This document shows, piece by piece, positions 42,780-50,513 of a stretch of DNA of 64,000 nucleotides. The position numbers and the translations under genes were made by a program. How positions within the stretch are numbered: position 1 is the stretch's first letter; each line of letters opens with the position of its first letter. The stretch is from M3007 sp964550795 (lineage in GTDB: Bacteria; Bacteroidota; Bacteroidia; Chitinophagales; Saprospiraceae). The DNA lies in NCBI GenBank assembly GCA_964550795.1, contig CAZKBH010000006.1, positions 1 through 64,000 of the forward strand. The letters run 5' to 3'. The notes under the pieces are model-generated. The model was not told the DNA's origin. It searched no databases and saw only the letters and a list, made by a program, of their open reading frames with translations.

Positions 42780-42835
42780 TATTTCAGGTTTCAGGCTTTG
42801 AAGTATTCCCAGGCTTCGTAGTTTTGCCCGGTTTA

Positions 42836-43058
42836 CCCGCCGAAGCCCTAGCGAAGGAGGGATTCCACATTCACCACTTTACCCGCCGAAGCCCAAGCGA
42901 AGGAGGGATTCCACATTAATCACATTGCCCCTCATTGACCTCATTAATCACATTGACCTCATTAATCACATTGACCTCATTAATCACATTGACCACATTG
43001 ACCACATTAATCACATTGACCACATTAATCACATTGACCACATTAATCACATTGACCA
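42836..43058 (+). repeat. GCCGAAGCCC module (two copies) plus 16 nine-bp units before sucC
   Basis: Two copies of ACCCGCCGAAGCCC followed by AGCGAAGGAGGGATTCCAC lead into a strict array of 16 units from 42914, largely alternating CATTGACCT or CATTGACCA with CATTAATCA. It ends 30 bases before the sucC start. The 42780-43088 interval holds no gene. Confidence 0.92.
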
Positions 43059-43088
43059 CATTCAATTTACCCACATTTCTAATTTAAT

Positions 43089-44285
43089 ATGAATCTTCAC
43101 GAATATCAGGGCAAGGAATTGCTTAAATCTTACGGGGTGAAAATCCAGGAAGGTATTGTAGCGTACACCGCTGCGGAGGCGGTCGAAGCCGCCAAACAAA
43201 TCAAAGAACGGTACGATTCCGGCTGGTGTGTGGTCAAAGCACAGGTACATGCAGGCGGTCGTGGAAAGGGCGGCGGTGTCAAATTGGCCAAAAGCCCCGA
43301 ACAGGCCGGAGAAATTGCCGAAGCGATGATCGGGATGCAACTGATTACCCCTCAAACTTCTGCAGAAGGTAAGTTGGTTCGGAAGGTTCTGGTGGCACAA
43401 GATGTTTTTTACCCAGGCGCTAGCGATCCTAAAGAGTTCTATATCAGTATTTTAACGGATCGTGGACGTGGCTGCAACGTAATCATGTACTCGCCCGATG
43501 GCGGCATGGACATCGAAGCGGTGGCACACGATACGCCTGAGCGTGTTTTCTTTGAATTTATTGACCCCTTGATTGGTTTGCGCGCGTTTCAGGCGCAAAA
43601 AGTGGCTTTTAACCTTGGTTTGAGCGGCGTTGCGTTCAAAGAAATGGTGGATTTTGTAATGAAGCTTTATGCCGCGTTTATCGGCGCAGATGCTTCCATG
43701 TTTGAAATCAACCCCTGCCTCAAAACTTCCGACGACCGCATCATTGCCGTGGACTCGAAAGTGACCCTGGATGAAAACGCCCTGTATCGTCACAAAGATC
43801 TGCTTGCACTTCGCGATAAAGACGAAGAAGATCCAGCGGACGTAGAAGCGCAGGAAATGGACCTGAACTACGTGAAACTCGACGGCAACGTGGGTTGTAT
43901 GGTAAATGGTGCCGGCCTCGCTATGGCAACCATGGATTTGATTAAACTTTCTGGCGGCGAACCCGCCAATTTCCTGGATGTGGGCGGTACCGCAGATGCA
44001 CAACGCGTTGAAAATGCCATGCGTTTTATCCTGAAGGACTCGAACGTAAAGGCAATTTTGATCAATATTTTTGGCGGAATTGTCCGTTGTGACCGCGTCG
44101 CACAAGGTGTAGTAGATGCTTACAAAGCAATCGGGACGATTCCAGTCCCTGTGATTGTGCGTTTGCAAGGTACCAATGCCGACATCGCCAAAAAAATCAT
44201 TGATGAATCAGGCCTCGAGGTCATGGGAGCTACCGAATTTCAGGAAGCTGCCGATTTGGTCGCGAAGGTTTTGGCTGCCAAATAA
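43089..44285 (+). CDS. sucC: Succinyl-CoA ligase subunit beta
   Basis: A 398-residue ATP-grasp protein: MNLHEYQGKELLKSYGVKIQ start, CVVKAQVHAGGRGKGGGVKL nucleotide loop, FEINPCLKTSDDRIIAVDSK metal region, and the C-terminal GGTADAQRVENAM, INIFGGIVRCDRVAQGVVDA and VRLQGTNADIAKKI segments. It makes the substrate-level phosphorylation step of the TCA cycle with the alpha subunit, whose gene is not adjacent. Its leader contains a long 9-bp repeat array, which may affect expression. Confidence 0.97.
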   Translation: MNLHEYQGKELLKSYGVKIQEGIVAYTAAEAVEAAKQIKERYDSGWCVVKAQVHAGGRGKGGGVKLAKSPEQAGEIAEAMIGMQLITPQTSAEGKLVRKVLVAQDVFYPGASDPKEFYISILTDRGRGCNVIMYSPDGGMDIEAVAHDTPERVFFEFIDPLIGLRAFQAQKVAFNLGLSGVAFKEMVDFVMKLYAAFIGADASMFEINPCLKTSDDRIIAVDSKVTLDENALYRHKDLLALRDKDEEDPADVEAQEMDLNYVKLDGNVGCMVNGAGLAMATMDLIKLSGGEPANFLDVGGTADAQRVENAMRFILKDSNVKAILINIFGGIVRCDRVAQGVVDAYKAIGTIPVPVIVRLQGTNADIAKKIIDESGLEVMGATEFQEAADLVAKVLAAK

Positions 44286-44369
44286 GGAGAAGTTTAACGC
44301 ATTACTCCAATCATTAAGGGATTAGCAATCCGAAAAAAACTCATCCTGTAGCGATTAAAGCGAGCTTAG

Positions 44370-44402
44370 AGAAGTGACACTTTTTTAAAAAGTGTCACTT
44401 CT
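44370..44402. repeat. 33-bp palindrome between convergent sucC and DUF4296-like genes
   Basis: Reverse complement of 3739-3771, with about 30 matching bases to the right. It lies 85 bases after sucC and 39 before the end of the convergent gene, so it could terminate both. Confidence 0.85.
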
Positions 44403-44440
44403 ACGCTCGGAATCCCGTTTGAGCAGTGTGAAGGACTCCA

Positions 44441-44809
44441 CTATTGCTTAGGTGTATTTTGTGTGTCCGGCTTTTTTTCGGTAAGCATCTCATCTGCTTG
44501 TTTCACGATGCTTTCCATGCGCGATAAATCTTTCGCGAGGACGCGAAGGTCGTTTTCATATACTTCCAACGTAACTCCGTGTATTTCAAACACTTGTTTA
44601 AAATACACGTGCATCAAACTATCTTTCGTGTAGCCGCTCAGACCGCTGGTAGCTGCATCCGCAACACTCAAATCCGCCATAATCCGGGCAATTTTTTCAT
44701 CCGGAGTACTGGGCTGTACGGGCGGATTCATTTCGCAGGCACCAAAAATGGTGAGCGCGATTGTGCATCCTAAAGCATGTAGTTGCCGACGCTGGTTAGG
44801 TAAATTCAT
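44441..44809 (-). CDS. DUF4296-like lipoprotein
   Basis: A 122-residue lipoprotein with lipobox IFGACEM (Cys25). The mature part TPDEKIARIMADLSVADAAT, DSLMHVYFKQVFEIHGVTLE and YENDLRVLAKDLSRMESIVK matches DUF4296, a Bacteroidota family of unknown role. The start at 44809 overlaps the upstream histidine phosphatase stop by four bases, so the two are translationally coupled. Confidence 0.8.
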   Translation of the reverse strand: MNLPNQRRQLHALGCTIALTIFGACEMNPPVQPSTPDEKIARIMADLSVADAATSGLSGYTKDSLMHVYFKQVFEIHGVTLEVYENDLRVLAKDLSRMESIVKQADEMLTEKKPDTQNTPKQ

Positions 44810-45309
44810 AACACTTCTTTTGGGAAATAGCAGGCGGCAACCTTGGCGTTTCCTTCGTAGAAGGACTTCCAAGTTTCTGCGGAAGAGGTGATTTTCACTA
44901 CGCCACAAGTCGGGACGTTTTCAATTATGTTTTCCTCTGAAAAAAGGTTTGCCACATCGGTGAAAGTCGGGTTGTGGCCAAAAAGCAGCACCGTGGTCGC
45001 GGATTCCGGTAATTCGCTGATGATGCGCAGGATTTCCATTGGGCTGGCCTCGTAGATATTCGGGTCCCGGTGAATATCCTCGGAACCAATATTGAATGCA
45101 TCTGCAAAAAAAATGGCAGTGGTAAGGGCGCGTTTGGCGGGGCTGCTCACCAATAAATCAGGCGTAACACCCGAGTTCAGGAGCAATTGGGCCATTTTAG
45201 GCGCATCATGAAGCCCTCGGGCATTGAGGGGGCGGTCATGATCCCGAAGGCCAGGGTTGTCCCAACTGGATTTGGCGTGGCGGACGAGGTAAAGCGTTCT
45301 TTTTATCAT
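44806..45309 (-). CDS. SixA-like phosphohistidine phosphatase
   Basis: A 167-residue histidine phosphatase: LYLVRHAKSSWDNPGLRDHD carries the RH motif, then RPLNARGLHDAPKMA, SSPAKRALTTAIFFADAF and LLFGHNPTFTDVANLFSEE with the second histidine. SixA-type proteins remove phosphate from histidine of phosphotransfer proteins. The next gene upstream on the strand, 33 bases away, is a response regulator; a link to phosphorelay is possible but not shown. Confidence 0.88.
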   Translation of the reverse strand: MIKRTLYLVRHAKSSWDNPGLRDHDRPLNARGLHDAPKMAQLLLNSGVTPDLLVSSPAKRALTTAIFFADAFNIGSEDIHRDPNIYEASPMEILRIISELPESATTVLLFGHNPTFTDVANLFSEENIIENVPTCGVVKITSSAETWKSFYEGNAKVAACYFPKEVL

Positions 45310-45342
45310 TTTTATTGAGCGTGTTCAGATGCAAAAAAACTT

Positions 45343-46017
45343 CTAGACTTTGAGCACATATCCTTGCCCGAATTGGGTGTGTATGAGTTTTTGATCAAAA
45401 CCTTTGTCTAGTTTATTGCGCAAGTAATTGACATACACTTCAATCACGTTGGTTCCGGTGTCGAAATCGACATCCCAAACCTTTTCCGCGATCTGCGATT
45501 TGGAGAGCACTTTGCCTGGATTACGCAAAAAGAATTCCAAAAGTGCGAATTCACGCGGGGTTAGCATAATGTCTTGACCCGCTCGGCGCACCGTTTTGGC
45601 ATCCAGATCTTGTTCAACATCATGAATGCGCAAGATGTTTTCAGCGCGCGCTGAAGGGGCATGTCGCCGGGAAAGCGCCTTAATTCTGGCCAGCAGTTCT
45701 TTGAATTCAAATGGTTTTGCAAGGTAATCGTCTGCACCGGCATCTAGTCCCGTCACTTTGTCGTCCGTGTGGTTGAGTGCTGTGAGGAGCAAAATGGGGG
45801 TATTGATGTCCTGCTCGCGGAGTTTTCGGCAAAGTTCCAGCCCTGTCATACCGGGCATGGTAATATCCGAAACGATTACGTCGTAGTCACTTTGTTGCGC
45901 CAGCCTAAGCCCTTGAAGTCCGTCTGTGGCCGTATTTACCGTCCAGCCGTGCTCGTCCAAACCCTGCCGGAGGGACTGAAGGGTTTTGGTCTCGTCTTCT
46001 ATGAGTAGGATTCGCAC
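45343..46017 (-). CDS. OmpR-family response regulator
   Basis: A 224-residue regulator. The receiver has the acidic pair (IEDETK), the phospho-acceptor Asp in DVIVSDITMPGMTGLE and the Lys in DDYLAKPFEFKE; the winged helix follows (TPREFALLEFFLRNPGKVLS, VWDVDFDTGTNVIEVYVNYL, FGQGYVLKV). The start is GTG at 46017, giving VRILLIEDE. No histidine kinase gene is adjacent: the neighbours are a SixA-like phosphatase and a divergent membrane protein. TACTTTCG just upstream is the only promoter-like site. Confidence 0.9.
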   Translation of the reverse strand: MRILLIEDETKTLQSLRQGLDEHGWTVNTATDGLQGLRLAQQSDYDVIVSDITMPGMTGLELCRKLREQDINTPILLLTALNHTDDKVTGLDAGADDYLAKPFEFKELLARIKALSRRHAPSARAENILRIHDVEQDLDAKTVRRAGQDIMLTPREFALLEFFLRNPGKVLSKSQIAEKVWDVDFDTGTNVIEVYVNYLRNKLDKGFDQKLIHTQFGQGYVLKV

Positions 46018-46130
46018 GCTGCGAAAGTACGAGAGTGCGGTAGTTATTTTGATCGTAATTGCGTAATTTCTACACAATCGGTTCTGGCTATTCAGGGTTT
46101 TGCCGACCTTCGCCGTTTCAATTGTTTCTT

Positions 46131-47141
46131 GTGCTCAGTTTTTTTCGCAGCAACCAATTTTTCGTCGCTTTTCTGCTGGCTCTGTATGTTATTCTGATTC
46201 ATTCAGGGGCATTGCTTGGGCAGGTGCAGCCTATTGAGGCGATGCCTGAAGGCGGACTCTTGTATAAGCTGTGGTTTGCCTGGACTTTGGACAAACCATT
46301 TTATTCCGCTTCAATCGCGGCATTCCTGGTATTCATTCAAGCAGTTTCGGTGAATGTTTTGGCAGATGAATTTAGGTTGATGGGTGAGCGGAATTGGTTT
46401 CCCGGGCTGTTTTATGCCTTGATTGCCAGTGCATTGCCTGAATTTTTATTTGTGTCGGCACCCTTGGTAGCGGCAACTTTTATCCCCTTCTCTTTGCGGC
46501 GTATTTACCATGCTCACCAAAAACCGAACGTCTTGGATGCAATTTTTGATGCAGCACTCTGGATATCTGTCGCGAGTCTTTTTTACCCTCCCGCCTTGTT
46601 TTTATTGGTAGCGGCTTTTACGGGGGTGGGCGTGGTGCGGATATTTCGGTTGAAAGAGCGCTTTGTTCTTTTACTGGGCGCTTTTATTCCGCTTTTCCTC
46701 GCCTGGCTTTGGTTTTTTTGGGCCGATACGGGCGCTTCTTTTCGCGATTTGCAGTGGGGATACCTGTTCCAATGGTTTCAATTTGACATTGTTTGGGACA
46801 CTGTGCAGATATTGAAAATAGCACTTATGGGTTTGTTGATTTTAGCAATTTTGATCGGTTTGGTGGCGAGTTCAGGGCGTAAAGGGAACCAGATCCAAAA
46901 GTTTATAGCTGTTTTGTACTGGTTTTTGCTCATCGGGGTGCTCAGCATTTTTTTGCGCAGCGAATGGGCATGGCAAAATTTGCTGCTTTCAGCCGCTTCA
47001 ATGGGAATACTGCTCGCCCAATCGTTCCAAAATGTTCGAAACAGGCTATGGGCAGAACTTGGGCACTTGGGCATCCTGCTGTTCATCTTGTTCATTCAAT
47101 TTGCAGATTTTTTCTTAAATGTTTCATATTCAGTGTTCTAG
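46131..47141 (+). CDS. DUF6427-like polytopic membrane protein
   Basis: A 336-residue protein with about ten membrane helices and few loops. It begins VLSFFRSNQFFVAFLLALYV; the GTG at 46131 is chosen because DUF6427-like proteins start near L-x-x-F-R-S-N-Q. Family members of Bacteroidota have no assigned role and are often near purine or cell-wall genes; here purQ follows 58 bases downstream on the same strand. Sequence is highly hydrophobic with aromatic residues. Confidence 0.75.
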   Translation: MLSFFRSNQFFVAFLLALYVILIHSGALLGQVQPIEAMPEGGLLYKLWFAWTLDKPFYSASIAAFLVFIQAVSVNVLADEFRLMGERNWFPGLFYALIASALPEFLFVSAPLVAATFIPFSLRRIYHAHQKPNVLDAIFDAALWISVASLFYPPALFLLVAAFTGVGVVRIFRLKERFVLLLGAFIPLFLAWLWFFWADTGASFRDLQWGYLFQWFQFDIVWDTVQILKIALMGLLILAILIGLVASSGRKGNQIQKFIAVLYWFLLIGVLSIFLRSEWAWQNLLLSAASMGILLAQSFQNVRNRLWAELGHLGILLFILFIQFADFFLNVSYSVF

Positions 47142-47199
47142 AGGCGGTTTTATTCGTTAATCTTAGCACTCAATTGTTCACTTTTTCACATTCCAAGAC

Positions 47200-47904
47200 A
47201 TGAAATTCGGTGTTATAGTTTTCCCAGGTTCCAATTGTGATGATGATATGGTGCATGTTCTAGGCGACGTGCTGGGCCAGTCGGTGGTTAAAATTTGGCA
47301 TAAAAACCGTGAACTTCCGGAAGGTTTTGGTCCTGAAGACTGCGTGGTGCTCCCAGGCGGGTTCTCGTACGGCGATTATGTGCGCGCCGGAGCCATTGCC
47401 CAATTTTCGCCCGTAATGCAGGCGGTAAAAGCCCATGCAGCTGCGGGTGGCTACGTTTTTGGCGTATGCAACGGCTTCCAAATCCTGTGTGAATCAGGTT
47501 TGTTGCCTGGCGTCTTGCTCCGCAACAGTGGCCAAAAATTCATTTGCAACAATGTCTGGATCAAAACGGTGACCAACCAATCGCCCATTACCGAAACTTT
47601 GGAAATCGGACGGGCACTCAAAATCCCCATCGCACATGCAGAGGGCCGATATTTTGCCGATGAAAAAACGCTCGACGAACTGGAACGCAACGATCAGGTG
47701 CTTTTCCACTACTGCGACGCGCAAGGCAACGAAACGCCCGATTCAAATCCCAACGGCGCTTCGCGCAACATCGCGGGAATTTGTAATGCACAGCGCAACG
47801 TGTTTGGCATGATGCCTCACCCCGAACGCGCCAGTGAAAGCATTTTGGGGAATACCGACGGTCTGGGGCTGTTCGAGTCGCTACTCGGGCTGAAGCACGC
47901 GTGA
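47200..47904 (+). CDS. purQ: Phosphoribosylformylglycinamidine synthase subunit I (glutaminase)
   Basis: A 234-residue class I glutamine amidotransferase. It starts MKFGVIVFPGSNCDDDMVHV; the catalytic Cys is in GVCNGFQILCESGLLPG, and the His-Glu pair is in MMPHPERASESILGNTDGLG. It supplies ammonia for step 4 of purine synthesis with PurS and PurL, which are not adjacent. It is followed by miaA after 9 bases, an operon. Confidence 0.97.
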   Translation: MKFGVIVFPGSNCDDDMVHVLGDVLGQSVVKIWHKNRELPEGFGPEDCVVLPGGFSYGDYVRAGAIAQFSPVMQAVKAHAAAGGYVFGVCNGFQILCESGLLPGVLLRNSGQKFICNNVWIKTVTNQSPITETLEIGRALKIPIAHAEGRYFADEKTLDELERNDQVLFHYCDAQGNETPDSNPNGASRNIAGICNAQRNVFGMMPHPERASESILGNTDGLGLFESLLGLKHA

Positions 47905-47913
47905 TTTTAATAC

Positions 47914-48810
47914 ATGAAAAAACTCATCGTCATCGGCGGTGCCACGGCTACTGGTAAAACAGCCTTGGCCATTCAGCTGGCGCGACATTTCGAGACCCAA
48001 ATTCTTTCGGCGGATAGTCGGCAGTTTTATCGCGAAATGTCCATTGGGACAGCCAAGCCGGGGGCGGTTGAATTGGCGGCAGCGCCCCATCATTTCATTG
48101 ATTTTCTGTCCGTTACGGAAGATTACAGCGTAGGCGACTTTGAGCGGGATGCCTTGAAATTGCTCGAAAATATTTTTCAGGAAAATGACTTTGCCATTCT
48201 GGTGGGTGGCTCTGGCCTGTACCTCCGGGCGGTTTGTGAAGGCCTGGACCAATTCCCGGACATCCGTCCGGAAACGAAATTAAAGGTGGAGGAAGGCGAA
48301 AATTCCGGCGGGCTTCCCTGGCTCCAGCAAGAACTCGCCCGATTGGATGCGCTTCAATTCGCCAAAATTGACCAGCAAAACCCCGCTCGCTTGCGTCGCG
48401 CTTTGGAAGTTTGCCTGGAAACCGGGCGTCCGTACTCGTCCTTTTTGAATCAGGGCAGCAAAAATCCACGCCCATTCCAGCCCATTTATCTCTTGTTGAA
48501 TCTTCCACGCCCCGCACTCTATGCGCGCATTGACGCTCGGGTGGACCAAATGGTGTCTGCCGGACTGGAGCAGGAGGCACGGGATTTGCTCGCGTATCGC
48601 CATCGTCCTCCCTTAAAAACGGTGGGATATGAAGAGTTTTTTGATTTTTTTGACGGGAATACGACGCGCGCAGAGTCCATTGACAAAATCAAACAACACT
48701 CGCGCAATTACGCCAAACGTCAGGTGACCTGGTTTTCAAAACACGGAAATTGGGAAACGTTCAGTCCTGAAATGGTGCAAGAAATGATTGACTTCGTGCA
48801 GAATATATAA
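47914..48810 (+). CDS. miaA: tRNA dimethylallyltransferase
   Basis: A 298-residue enzyme. The P-loop is VIGGATATGKTALAIQLAR, followed by ILSADSRQFYREMSIGTAKP, GAVELAAAPHHFIDFLS, VGGSGLYLRAVCEGLDQFPD and the RARLRRALEV-like NPARLRRALEVCLETGRPYS segment. It adds a dimethylallyl group to A37 of tRNAs that read UNN codons. It follows purQ and precedes a membrane protein at 22 bases. Confidence 0.96.
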   Translation: MKKLIVIGGATATGKTALAIQLARHFETQILSADSRQFYREMSIGTAKPGAVELAAAPHHFIDFLSVTEDYSVGDFERDALKLLENIFQENDFAILVGGSGLYLRAVCEGLDQFPDIRPETKLKVEEGENSGGLPWLQQELARLDALQFAKIDQQNPARLRRALEVCLETGRPYSSFLNQGSKNPRPFQPIYLLLNLPRPALYARIDARVDQMVSAGLEQEARDLLAYRHRPPLKTVGYEEFFDFFDGNTTRAESIDKIKQHSRNYAKRQVTWFSKHGNWETFSPEMVQEMIDFVQNI

Positions 48811-48832
48811 CCAAAATAAAGTCTATGCTGAA

Positions 48833-49177
48833 ATGAGTACACAAACGTTCAAAACCAACTTCCTCTTCTGGCTGCACCTGCTTTCGGTCATCGCGGCTTG
48901 GATGATTCCATTTTTGATTTCCTGGAAAATCTGCGTGGTGGTGTATGCCGTGGTCATGATTCAGTTTGCCATCTGGGGCAAATGCCTGATGAACGAACAT
49001 CACGGCCTCGACGAGTCCAATGGTCGGATTTTTTACACCGAATTGCTGGAAAAAATCGGATTTCAACCCAATCCATACTGGGTGAAAACCATCGTCCGCC
49101 AATGGCTCTATCCATTTTTAGCCCTGGTTTCGGTGGTTTGGCAGCTGGTGTTGGGCCATGCGCCGCTTTGGTTTTGA
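48833..49177 (+). CDS. Small membrane protein after miaA
   Basis: A 114-residue protein with three or four hydrophobic segments (about 6-24, 27-45 and 85-108) and a loop with NEHHGLDESNGRIFYTELLE. The histidine pair in this loop might bind metal. Start MSTQTFKTNFLFW at 48833. It lies 22 bases after miaA on the same strand, and convergent to the SGNH hydrolase gene with a 4-base gap. No family was recognised. Confidence 0.65.
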   Translation: MSTQTFKTNFLFWLHLLSVIAAWMIPFLISWKICVVVYAVVMIQFAIWGKCLMNEHHGLDESNGRIFYTELLEKIGFQPNPYWVKTIVRQWLYPFLALVSVVWQLVLGHAPLWF

Positions 49178-49181
49178 TTTC

Positions 49182-50456
49182 CTACTCCTTGCCTTCTACA
49201 AATCCATTGTAGCCCTTCATCAAGGACTGGTAGAAAAGTTTGCCTTGTAATGCATACCCGTATTTGGTGTAATGCACTGAATCTGAGGTCATTAGATGGT
49301 GCGATTTCCAAAAGGTTGACGAGTTTTTTCCACCTGAAAACTCGTATAAATCCCAGAGCGCGAAGCCTTTTTCGAGCGTAAATTCCCGAATCATTTTGCT
49401 TGTTTCGGCCATGTGTGGGTTTAAACCGCGGCCTCGGAGGTAAGAATCTGCCGGGGTCGTAATCAGGATTCGTGTCGATGGGCAACTTTCCAGAATCTGC
49501 GAAGTCAGCGTTTCCATGGTGTGGCGCATGTATTTCGGCTCCGTACTTCCCTGACTTTCGTTGGTGCCAAAAGAAAGGATCACCAGATCCGGCTCAAGGT
49601 CGGCGACCTGCCTTGCAAAGTATTTGGCGCGGGCAAAGTCCATAAATTTGGCTCCGTTTACGCCGATGGTATGATAGACCACCCCACTTAGCTCGTTTTC
49701 CAGCGAGATCCCGTCCAGCGTCAACGTTTTTTGTTGCGGACTACTTTTTTTAGCGGCAATCGTGACCGATCCGACTGGCCGATCAAAGTAGTACGAACGC
49801 GCGTAGTCGTCTTCAATAAAAAGTTGGGCTTCTTGATTGGAGGTTTCGTCGCGGACCGTTAGCTCATATTCCAGGGCATTTTTGCGCTGAAAAACGGTTA
49901 CTTTAGTGAAGAATCGACTTTCCGAAGTGGCAGTGTCCCGAAGCCGGAACGTGAGGGCGGCATCTGGATTGGTCGTGGTTAGTTTAAAACCGGCCGCCCC
50001 AAAATTGGTTTCTGGAGAAAGATCGCGCTGGCAATTTGCGCCCGACCATTTAGTATTGGTCTCTACCAAAAAGTCTTTTGCGCCGTTGGAATGGGCCAGT
50101 TTGTACGGAAAAATCAAGCCGCGGCCGGCATCCCCAAACTCGCGTTGCAAACGTTCGCGCACCTCGCGGGTCAAAAAATCACCCAAAATGTGTGAATCCC
50201 CAATGTGGACTACACTGATTTTTTTTCCGCCCTGTGTGCGCTGCGTAAAAAGTTTTTGAAAAACAGGCTCCAAATAATCCCTGTTTTCAAGCTCATTTGC
50301 TTCCTGACGGATAAACGAATACCCTTTGCCAACGGTATCCATATCCAGAATTTGTACCTGTGGCGGGCGAAACTGCGATTGGCATTGACCAATAAATAGG
50401 ATTACAAAAGCCGAGCAAGCCAAAAGGCGAACGCGGGAAAAATAGGGGGACAACAT
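49182..50456 (-). CDS. SGNH/GDSL-type hydrolase (second of a pair)
   Basis: A 424-residue exported protein: signal peptide (LLACSAFVILFIGQCQS), then an SGNH fold with block I VVHIGDSHILGDFL (Ser nucleophile), block III LVILSFGTNESQGS (Asn) and block V SDSVHYTKYGYALQGKLF (Asp-x-x-His). A beta-rich insert lies between block I and block III. Such pairs in Bacteroidota are often linked to sugar O-acylation or peptidoglycan esterification, but no acyltransferase is adjacent. It lies 57 bases after its upstream paralogue. Confidence 0.85.
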   Translation of the reverse strand: MLSPYFSRVRLLACSAFVILFIGQCQSQFRPPQVQILDMDTVGKGYSFIRQEANELENRDYLEPVFQKLFTQRTQGGKKISVVHIGDSHILGDFLTREVRERLQREFGDAGRGLIFPYKLAHSNGAKDFLVETNTKWSGANCQRDLSPETNFGAAGFKLTTTNPDAALTFRLRDTATSESRFFTKVTVFQRKNALEYELTVRDETSNQEAQLFIEDDYARSYYFDRPVGSVTIAAKKSSPQQKTLTLDGISLENELSGVVYHTIGVNGAKFMDFARAKYFARQVADLEPDLVILSFGTNESQGSTEPKYMRHTMETLTSQILESCPSTRILITTPADSYLRGRGLNPHMAETSKMIREFTLEKGFALWDLYEFSGGKNSSTFWKSHHLMTSDSVHYTKYGYALQGKLFYQSLMKGYNGFVEGKE

Positions 50457-50513
50457 AATTAAATCAGATTGGGCGCTTTTTGGGGCTCGAAAGCAAAAGT
50501 ACACAAGCACTTG

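Noticed and set aside
42914..43058. CRISPR array before sucC
   Set aside because: The units are contiguous 9-mers without spacers, and no cas gene is present.
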